Under the pieces are notes generated by a model. It made no database searches and was not told the origin of the DNA. It worked only from the letters and a program-made list of their open reading frames with translations. A stretch of DNA of 64,000 nucleotides, taken from assembly GCA_964017235.1 (NCBI GenBank), contig OZ024936.1, positions 36,664,040 to 36,728,039 of the forward strand, read 5' to 3'. Positions 57,964-64,000 of this stretch are shown here, one piece after another (position 1 is the stretch's first letter; each line of letters starts with the position of its first letter). Both the position numbers and the translations under genes were made by a program. Source of the stretch: Sabellastarte sp. h YS-2021. Taxonomy: Eukaryota > Annelida > Polychaeta > Sabellida > Sabellidae.

Positions 57964-59928
57964 ATGGCATCTCCAGGACAGAAAAAGGGTGCGTGTGGCC
58001 ATATTATGGCTTCATTTGACAAACATAGTAGGTGTGCGCGTTGTCGCGAGAAAGGACAGGGTGATGACCCTTGTGTTCAAAATCTGCAGTGTGACTTTTG
58101 CAGTGTCCTTACCCCGGAGCAAGTGCTCAAGTTAAGTACTCCTACCTATAAACTCAGAAAGGAAAAGGCTAAAGCAAAGGAAGTGTTAGTCGATCCGTCT
58201 TCTGTGGTAGTACTTGATACCCAGCCAGAACAAGAACCTGCTGTATCTGTTTCTTCTGCTCCGGATTTGTCCCTTCCTGTACCTCAGTTTAAGACAGATC
58301 TTCAGGAACTGGACGAAAAGTGGGCCACTCGTATGGCCAGGCTTGAGGCACTTATCACTTTAGGACATCGCTCCTCACCTTCTGTACAAAATCCAACATT
58401 TTCTCCGGTCAAAGTACCGGTCTCTCATGCTGCTCCAGCAGGTGCTCTTTCCCAGACACCCTTTTTTGTCTCTACTTCGGCTTCTTCCGGCCCAGCCGGT
58501 CCGGCTGTTGGCCCGGATGAGCCTAGAGATCAGGATTTTTCCTTTGCTGACAGACAATCTCCACTTCAAAACCTCTACCCGGAAGCAGAACCTATGTTTA
58601 AACACCCTGCTCCGGTGGCTACTGTGTCGTCAGCTGCTATGTCTGCTTCCTCTCAATCTGCATTTCAACAACCTTCTTCCGGCTCCGGGCCGGTCACCTT
58701 CCGCGATGTCAATCCTCAGGAAACATTTGAAGAGGGTGAGTTATCTGACGCAGAGGAATCCCCAGACTTAGAAACCTCAGACCCGGACCGGGTCCTCAGT
58801 GAAGATCAAAATTACCGCGAGACTGTGAGAGGCATCCGCGCGTTCATGGGATGGACACACATTCCTGACCTGGAGTTTTCTCCTCAATCCCGCACTGATA
58901 ATCCTTGGGCAGGTCACCGTTCTCAGCCTGTGGGCAAGATTTCTGTGGATCTTCCACCGGAAGATTGGTTGTGCCGAAAACTAGAAACTCTAAACCTTGT
59001 ACTGATAGAAGGATATCCTTCAAAATCTAGTGATCCAGGTGGCCTGCATGTGGACCAATTCCTCAGACCCCCCAAATCCCAGAGCAGATGGTATGGGATA
59101 CACCCGGCGGAGCCTACAGATCCAACTAGGCCGGGTAAATCAGTGAATTCTTGGCCAAATGATGCGGCGAAGATCAATAGTTCATTCCCCAGGATTTCAA
59201 CCATATCTTCTGCATCTCCTCAGCCTCCATCCCGCCCACTATCACAAGACACTATGCGTAAGTGGGAGAAAGCAGCAAAAGAGTCTTCATATATTTGCAA
59301 CCAGTCAGCGGGGTTTAATCGCTGTATTACCAAAATACAGGATGCCTTCCAAGAACAATTGCATATTTTACAAAGTGAACTTAAGAAAGGCAAGTCTTCT
59401 GTCAAAGCTCAAGGTGCATTGGATGAACTTTTGTATTTATCCTCATTTAACCAGAATGTCAGTTTCGCCATGGGTAAATCTCTACAACATTTGGCAGACT
59501 TTACATTTGTGCAGATGGCAAATTTGACCCTACTCCGTAGGGATTCATACTTGGAAGCTGTGAAACCGGGGATTAAACCAGATACTTTCAATTCCTTGAG
59601 AAATTGCCCCCTGAATGGATATGGGTTATTTCCAGATGCTGCTATTAGAAAAGCTGAGGATGAAATAAACCAATTAGAAGCTTCCCGACGTACTTCCCAG
59701 CCCGGCCCGGGCCGCGGGGGGTTCGCCGGTAGAGGCAGAAAACAGAGATACCAACCCTACAGTACTGGTTGGAAGCCTCAAGACACTGCTAAAACAACTT
59801 CTCAAGCCGGAAAGGAACTACCAGCTTGGAAAGCGTTTGGTTCCCGCAATAGAGGCCGGGGCAGAGGCCGGGGTGGTCAACCCGGACGTGGTACCAAGAT
59901 GGCTCATGAGAAGACACAGTATAAATGA
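57964..59928 (+). CDS. DIRS gag-like protein
   Basis: ATG at 57,964 (ATCATGGCATCT) gives 654 codons ending in TGA at 59,926-59,928. The N-terminus has a Cys/His cluster (CGHIMASF, RCARCREKGQGDDPC, CDFC), which suggests zinc binding. A Ser/Pro/Ala-rich region follows, then an acidic segment (EEGELSDAEESPDLETSDPD) and the conserved YRETVRGIRAFMGW. The C-terminus is Arg-Gly-rich (GRGGFAGRGRK; GRGRGRGGQPGRG), suited to RNA binding. It is intact and probably packages element RNA (inferred from position and composition). The stop is followed in the same frame by the start of pol, in the context TGA CAA TTA. Confidence 0.88.
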   Translation: MASPGQKKGACGHIMASFDKHSRCARCREKGQGDDPCVQNLQCDFCSVLTPEQVLKLSTPTYKLRKEKAKAKEVLVDPSSVVVLDTQPEQEPAVSVSSAPDLSLPVPQFKTDLQELDEKWATRMARLEALITLGHRSSPSVQNPTFSPVKVPVSHAAPAGALSQTPFFVSTSASSGPAGPAVGPDEPRDQDFSFADRQSPLQNLYPEAEPMFKHPAPVATVSSAAMSASSQSAFQQPSSGSGPVTFRDVNPQETFEEGELSDAEESPDLETSDPDRVLSEDQNYRETVRGIRAFMGWTHIPDLEFSPQSRTDNPWAGHRSQPVGKISVDLPPEDWLCRKLETLNLVLIEGYPSKSSDPGGLHVDQFLRPPKSQSRWYGIHPAEPTDPTRPGKSVNSWPNDAAKINSSFPRISTISSASPQPPSRPLSQDTMRKWEKAAKESSYICNQSAGFNRCITKIQDAFQEQLHILQSELKKGKSSVKAQGALDELLYLSSFNQNVSFAMGKSLQHLADFTFVQMANLTLLRRDSYLEAVKPGIKPDTFNSLRNCPLNGYGLFPDAAIRKAEDEINQLEASRRTSQPGPGRGGFAGRGRKQRYQPYSTGWKPQDTAKTTSQAGKELPAWKAFGSRNRGRGRGRGGQPGRGTKMAHEKTQYK

Positions 59929-60212
59929 CAATTACTGCAAGTCAAGTCCGGTGCCGGTGGCCCGGCCAGTCAGTTCTGTGAAAAGTGTAGTAACAAGAAA
60001 CTCTTTTGTATCTGTTCCAACAAATGTTTCTTATCATGTTGTATGTCGTGTACCTACTGTAACAAGGTGGCAGTCACAAAAGAAAGACGTAAGGCCAAAA
60101 TCAAAGATCAAAAGTCAAATAAAGTGTGTGAAAAGTGCTTCTTTTGTCGGTCACTTTGTTTCTGCTCCAAATGTTCCAAATGTCCCCAATGTTGCAAGTG
60201 TCCAACCAGTGG
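59929..60212 (+). CDS. Cys-rich N-terminal part of DIRS pol, in frame with gag
   Basis: The frame of gag stays open after its TGA from 59,929 to 60,270. It encodes a Cys-rich segment (FCEKCSNKKLFCICSNKC, SCCMSCTYCNK, KVCEKCFFCRSLCFCSKC, CPQCCKC), a likely multi-zinc module. No ATG precedes it before 60,043, so expression from gag by read-through is plausible. At the G7 run (60,211-60,217) the sense passes to the -1 frame, where the RT continues (QSFWEIWAHKGANPKVVSIL). The G-run is either a frameshift mutation or a slippery site. Confidence 0.65.
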
Positions 60213-61326
60213 GGGGGACGTCTTCAGAGTTTTTGGGAAATATGGGCTCACAAGGGTGCAAACCCAAAAGTAGTGTCCATATTAAAGGAGGGTTATGTTC
60301 TTCCCTTCAAAGTAAGACCTCCCTTAGTAAGGGATCCCCTGATAGTAAGTGGCTATGCAAACCCCATCAGAGACTCCCACTTGCAAGCAGCTGTACAAGC
60401 TCTGATCGAGAAAAAGGCAGTAGAGAGGGTCAGGGTTCAAACCTCACTAGCCTTTTTCAGCAGACTGTTCATTGTCCCAAAGCCGAACCACAAGTGGCGG
60501 CCAATCTTGGATCTCAGTACTCTAAATCAGTTTTTATGCGTAAAAACATTCAAAATGGAGACTCCAGAGACAATCCGGACCTCTCTACAACAAGAGGAGT
60601 GGGTGACATCGCTAGACTTCAGCGACGCCTACTTCCACATCCCAATTCACTACACATCCCGAAAATTCCTCAGGTTCCACTTTCAGAACCAGTCGTACCA
60701 GTTTCGGGCACTTCCCTTTGGCCTGTCAACAGCTCCCATGGAGTTCACTGGTGTGGTCAAAGAGGTCAAGTTAATGGCTCAGTCACAGGGTATAAGAATC
60801 CACCAGTACCTAGACGACTGGTTGATTCGAGCCCCTACCAAAGAATCTTGCCACCAGGGAACCCAGTCCCTCCTAGCCCTTTGCCAGGAGTTGGGCTGGA
60901 TGGTAAACATGCAAAAATCAGAACTGGAACCCCAACAAGTCTTCGACTTCGTAGGCTACCAGTACGACCTACTCAACGGAGTAGTCAGGCCTACTCAAAA
61001 CCGTTGGGAAGCCCTTCAACAAAAAATAACAGTGCTTTTACAGAACAGATCTTGCCGAGTGAGAACTTTCATGTCTCTTATAGGTCTTCTCACTGCGACA
61101 GAAAAACAGGTGACCCTAGGCAGACTGCACATGAGACCTATTCAGTGGCACCTCAAGAAACACTGGAGAGTCCCAGAATCTCTGGAAAAGGAGATCCCAA
61201 TTCCGAGGTCTCTCCATCAGTACCTGCAGTGGTGGACACAAGAGGAAAATGTCCTAAAGGGTCAGCCCTTACACCCCCTGCGACACGCAGTTCAAATCTT
61301 TACAGAAGCCTCAAAAGAAGGCTGGG
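60213..61326 (+). CDS. DIRS reverse transcriptase domain
   Basis: Open in the frame of 60,135. Landmarks in order: ANPKVVSILKEGYVLPFK, WRPILDLSTLNQFL, WVTSLDFSDAYFHIPI (first catalytic Asp), LPFGLSTAPMEF, HQYLDDWLI (catalytic YLDD at 60,807-60,818), then the thumb/connection (FDFVGYQYDLLNGVVRP, RTFMSLIGLLTATEKQV). It copies element RNA to DNA. All visible catalytic residues are present. Its frame differs from the upstream Cys-rich part and from the RNase H part, so two frame changes bracket it. Confidence 0.9.
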
Positions 61327-62238
61327 GTGCTCAAAGGCGACTTCACAGCAAGCGGTACTTGGTCAGTGCCCGAAAGCAAGTTGCACATAAACTTCTTAGA
61401 ACTAAAAGCCGTGTTGTTAGCACTAAAAAGATTCCAACATTTAGTGCAAGGAAAGGTCGTCCTGATTGCCACAGACAACACTACGGTTGTGGCATACATC
61501 AACAAGGAAGGAGGTATGAGGTCAGGCTCACTCTGTGCCCTTCTTTGGCGGCTCCTATGTTGGTGCAGCCTCAATCAAATAGTACTGAAGGCCAGACACA
61601 TTCCAGGCCGTCTGAATGTAATTGCAGACAAATTGTCTCGCCAAAGGCAGGTCATTCAGACGGAGTGGTCCCTCCATCAAGAGACCTTCGACCTCCTTTG
61701 TCAAACCTGGCATTATCCCCGAGTGGACATGTTTGCAACAAGGTACAACTGCAAGCTAGTTCAATTTGTGTCCCCAATTCCAGACCCAAAGGCCTGGTCA
61801 GTGGATGCTCTGGCATTATCCTGGGAGGACCTGGACATGTACCTCTTCCCCCCAGTGTCTCTGATGGGGAAGGTGGTCAGCAAGCTGTCAGATCACTGGT
61901 ATCGCAGAGCAATCCTGATTGCCCCGGGATGGCCCAACATGCCTTGGTTTTGGGACCTAGTGGAACTATCTGCGAGGGTTCCTCTTTGTCTTCCACACCA
62001 CCCAGATCTAGTGACCCAACCTTTCAACAAGGCACGTCACAGGGATCTGACAAACCTAAATCTCCATGCCTGGCTCCTAGAGCCCAGACAATCAAGGAGC
62101 AGGGGTTCTCTAGCCCAGTGGCGTCAAGAATTGAGGCGCCTCAAAGACGTTCAACCAGAACAGTCTACGAAGCGAAGTGGGCCGTTTTTGTCAGATGGTG
62201 TGAAACAAGTCAGGTGGACTTCAGGAACCCATCTATAA
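61280..62238 (+). CDS. DIRS RNase H and post-RNase H domain
   Basis: RNase H begins in the RT frame (QIFTEASKEGWGA) and continues, after a frame change near 61,325-61,332, in the frame of gag (LKGDFTASGTWS, LHINFLELKAVLLAL, IATDNTTVVAYIN, ARHIPGRLNVIADKLSR). The first catalytic Asp appears as Glu (TEAS; the decayed copy has TDTS). Next comes VDMFATRYNCKLVQFVSPIP and APGWPNMPWFWDLVELSARV, which by position matches the region annotated as a Dam-like methyltransferase in DIRS elements; I cannot confirm a methylase motif. The frame ends at 62,238 and overlaps the recombinase ORF, as usual in DIRS. Confidence 0.82.
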
Positions 62239-63140
62239 AACAAATAGCAGATTTCCTCCTGCACCTTTTCCAGGAGAAGAATCTCCAGCCCAGCACTATT
62301 GATGGTTACAGGTCAGCCATTGCAGACAAACTGGGAAATACCTCGGTTAATGTCGGCAAGGATGAAAATTTGACTAGACTGTTAGACAGTTTTCACAGAG
62401 ATAGACCCAAAGGGCGCCGGGGGGTTCCTGCTTGGAACCTCTCCCTGGTTTTACACCAGCTTACAAAAGCGCCTTTTGAACCACTCAGAAAGGCTTCTCT
62501 GAAGCACCTTACTTTCAAAACTGTTTTTCTCCTAGCCCTGGCTTCAGGAAAACGCAGGAGTGAGATTCACGCTTGGTTAAACAAAAATATCAGACACCAA
62601 GCTGATTGGTCCAAACTTTCCCTCTACCCTTCACCAAGCTTCTTGGCGAAAAATCACTTGGCAAAAGAGGGACCAGAGTGCGTGGCCCCTGTGGTCATTC
62701 CGGCCTTAGCCCCCACTCTGGATAAGTCTTTAAAGGAAGACAGATCCCTTTGCCCCGTTCGGGCTCTTCGCTACTACCTGGACAAAACGCAGGACCTAAG
62801 AACGGGAAAGGAGTTAGTTTTTGTTTCATTCAAACAAGGTTTTAACAAGGACATCTCTCCTGCCACTATCTCGTCCTGGATCAAACAAACAGTAGTGTTG
62901 TGTTATGATCTCTCTGACCAAGATTCCTTGACCTTACATCAGGTTAAGGCCCATGATGTTAGGGCCTTTGCGGCCTCCAAAGCCTTTCAAGGTGGCATAT
63001 CTCTGGACCAGATTCTAGCAGCATGCCACTGGAAGTCCCACAACACCTTTACACAGTTTTACCTTAAGGATGTTGCCTGGGCAGATAAGGAGCTTTTTCA
63101 CTTGGGTCCTGTGGTGGCTGCCCAGCAAATCCACCACTAG
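62124..63140 (+). CDS. DIRS tyrosine recombinase
   Basis: The domain starts near RIEAPQRRSTRTVYEAKWAV and ends at TAG (63,138-63,140). It has a SAM-like N-terminal part (QPSTIDGYRSAIADKLG), then the catalytic domain: SGKRRSEIH (first Arg, 62,553-62,558), HDVRAFAAS (His 62,952, Arg 62,961) and THFTQFYL-type FTQFYLKD (Tyr 63,060-63,062). All R-H-R-Y residues are present, so the enzyme could be active. It joins the circular DNA intermediate to the target. The frame is open far upstream (from 60,135), overlapping RNase H in another frame, so the true start is not fixed. It is in the RT frame only because of the upstream frame changes. Confidence 0.9.
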   Translation, partial: SRIEAPQRRSTRTVYEAKWAVFVRWCETSQVDFRNPSIKQIADFLLHLFQEKNLQPSTIDGYRSAIADKLGNTSVNVGKDENLTRLLDSFHRDRPKGRRGVPAWNLSLVLHQLTKAPFEPLRKASLKHLTFKTVFLLALASGKRRSEIHAWLNKNIRHQADWSKLSLYPSPSFLAKNHLAKEGPECVAPVVIPALAPTLDKSLKEDRSLCPVRALRYYLDKTQDLRTGKELVFVSFKQGFNKDISPATISSWIKQTVVLCYDLSDQDSLTLHQVKAHDVRAFAASKAFQGGISLDQILAACHWKSHNTFTQFYLKDVAWADKELFHLGPVVAAQQIHH

Positions 63141-63347
63141 TCCCCTAAGCTTCTTTGTATATAATTATATATAGTGTACATACTAGTTAGTTTTAGGTGT
63201 AGGCTCACTTTTAGCCTAGGCCTTGGCTTCTCAAAGTCTTTTACTTCGGAGTAATCCTCTGGGTATAGGACTTTCCCTACTCTTCCAGGTTAACCGTGGG
63301 AATCATTGACTTGAACTCTTACTCTCTTCCTCCCCTCAGAGCAGTCA

Positions 63348-63374
63348 AAGGGGGGGGGGGGGGGGGGGGGGGGG
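63348..63374 (+). repeat. Poly-G run, about 25 bases
   Basis: A continuous G run lies 210 bp after the recombinase stop and before the internal complementary region. Length is likely unreliable in sequencing. Confidence 0.9.
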
Positions 63375-63502
63375 CAGGTGGGTCTAGTTACCCTTGAGAC
63401 TAACATGTCTCCTCAAAGGACTAGAACCTCACACCTAGGTATAATATAAGAGTTGTCTCCAATCCTCAGAAGGCTGCCCTCCTTCCACTGGGTAGTTATT
63501 CT

Positions 63503-63600
63503 AGCTATCGTCTGGTAGGTAAGATGTATTAACGCAATGAAATTGCAAATTTTAATTAGTAAATTAAATTTTTATTAGTTAATACCTTACCTACCAGACG
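63503..63600 (+). repeat. Internal complementary region, DIRS
   Basis: 63,503-63,544 is the reverse complement of the left end (57,657-57,698) and 63,545-63,600 of the right end (63,812-63,867). Each half matches its own end even where the two ends differ. It serves as the template for joining the ends during replication in the DIRS model. Confidence 0.93.
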
Positions 63601-63653
63601 GGAAATTCCCTCCCAGCCTTCCCCGCTTTCAGCCTTCCAATTCAACCTTAGGG

Positions 63654-63834
63654 ACGAAAAAGATGCTATGACGTCACGTCCCTCTGGCGAGTGAGGCAGG
63701 AACTAGGCCACCTGGCGAGTGGGATGTAGTGTACCGGTCCTACCGGGGGTGAAACCCAGGACGTCTTTTTCTTTCGTTTGGCGGGACCGGCTGGCGCCGG
63801 CATATAGCTATCGTCTGGTAGGTAAGGTATTAAC
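63654..63834 (-). repeat. Right inverted terminal repeat, DIRS
   Basis: Reverse complement of 57,668-57,850 with only a few differences. Confidence 0.93.
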
Positions 63835-63871
63835 TAATAAAAATTTAATTTACTAATTAAAATTTGCAATT

Positions 63872-64000
63872 TACAAGGATTTTAAATACATAAAACTCTG
63901 TTATGATGTGCAGTTTGGTGGGGATTTATTTATAGCACAAAGACCGAGATATCCCATAAAACAGGAGATCAGTTATTGTCGCCGGCGGGAGATTTATAAT
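63872..64000. other. Right edge, possible A-type terminus
   Basis: The last 25 bases contain CGCCGGCGGGAGATTTATAAT, close to the arm GGCGGGAGATA of family A. The window ends here, so no boundary can be set. Confidence 0.3.

Larger units (their letters stand above)
57657..63871 (+). mobile_element. DIRS-type retrotransposon, nearly complete, 6.2 kb
   Basis: The element has inverted terminal repeats (57,668-57,850 and 63,654-63,834), an internal complementary region (63,503-63,600) that pairs with both outer ends, and the genes gag, Cys-rich/RT/RNase H/post-RH domain and tyrosine recombinase. This is the DIRS layout; such elements integrate through a circular intermediate with a tyrosine recombinase and make no target duplications. 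The ends are read from the complementary region: AATTTCATTGCG at left and AATTTGC at right, both next to AATT. The ITRs are near-identical, which suggests recent activity, but pol carries frame breaks. Confidence 0.93.

Noticed and set aside
59837-61390. 517-codon plus-strand frame overlapping gag end and RT
   Set aside because: It is out of frame with all DIRS domains, low in recognisable motifs, and explained by biased codon composition.
61311-61574. Minus-strand frame opposite RNase H
   Set aside because: Shadow of the plus-strand coding sequence.
1-64000. tRNA, rRNA or snRNA genes
   Set aside because: No cloverleaf with A and B boxes, rRNA core or snRNA motif was recognised by eye; a covariance-model search would be needed to exclude diverged copies.

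Overview
The window is metazoan nuclear DNA and is mostly transposable elements. There are no bacterial-style operons. The supporting signals are GT/AG introns in a SMC5/6 SUMO-ligase gene, a DIRS-type tyrosine-recombinase retrotransposon, CR1/L2-like LINE, hAT and pogo remnants, and a perfect metazoan histone-type mRNA 3' stem-loop. Tandem-unit-filled elements of this kind recall bivalve 'pearl' repeats, so a marine invertebrate, perhaps a mollusc, is my guess; the species cannot be fixed from the sequence.

Layout. 1-19,024: a repeat element (family C) that contains an A-type element (832-2,930) and three head-to-tail copies of family B (3,137-18,816). 19,025-20,652: an older B copy into which this C element inserted. 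20,653-24,205: the only largely single-copy stretch. It carries a minus-strand MADF-BESS-like gene with a histone-type 3' end and one in-frame TGA, and two plus-strand exons of an NSMCE2/MMS21-like SUMO ligase. 24,206-37,905: a minus-strand LINE split by an 11.2-kb C-type insertion, which itself holds A1, hAT, D and pogo-like insertions, and by a B-derived fragment. 38,300-48,135: A2, a 9.8-kb element made almost wholly of tandem units. 48,673-52,509: a decayed, internally deleted DIRS element. 52,583-57,595: elements E, A3 (reverse) and F. 57,657-63,871: a nearly complete DIRS element with gag, RT/RNase H and tyrosine recombinase, inverted terminal repeats and a hybrid internal complementary region.

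Common theme. Families A, C, D and E share one architecture: a short 5'-terminal motif, usually in a hairpin, whose reverse complement lies 20-60 nt inside the 3' end; then a 3' hairpin; then a CTTG/CTAG-like end; and insertion in T-rich DNA without an evident target duplication. F fits weakly and B shares only the 3' part. This resembles Helentron/HINE-type rolling-circle elements (inference). Their interiors are related 133-, 143-, 155- and 166-bp tandem units that recur between different termini.

Most notable. (1) A non-histone, MADF-domain ORF is followed 32 nt after its stop by an exact match to the replication-dependent histone stem-loop consensus. (2) The intact DIRS has gag and the start of pol in the same frame, separated by one TGA in a CAR-YYA (TMV-type) read-through context. 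(3) The repeat families share a uniform terminal architecture and modular interiors, with a head-to-tail B trimer that differs by exactly 15 units.
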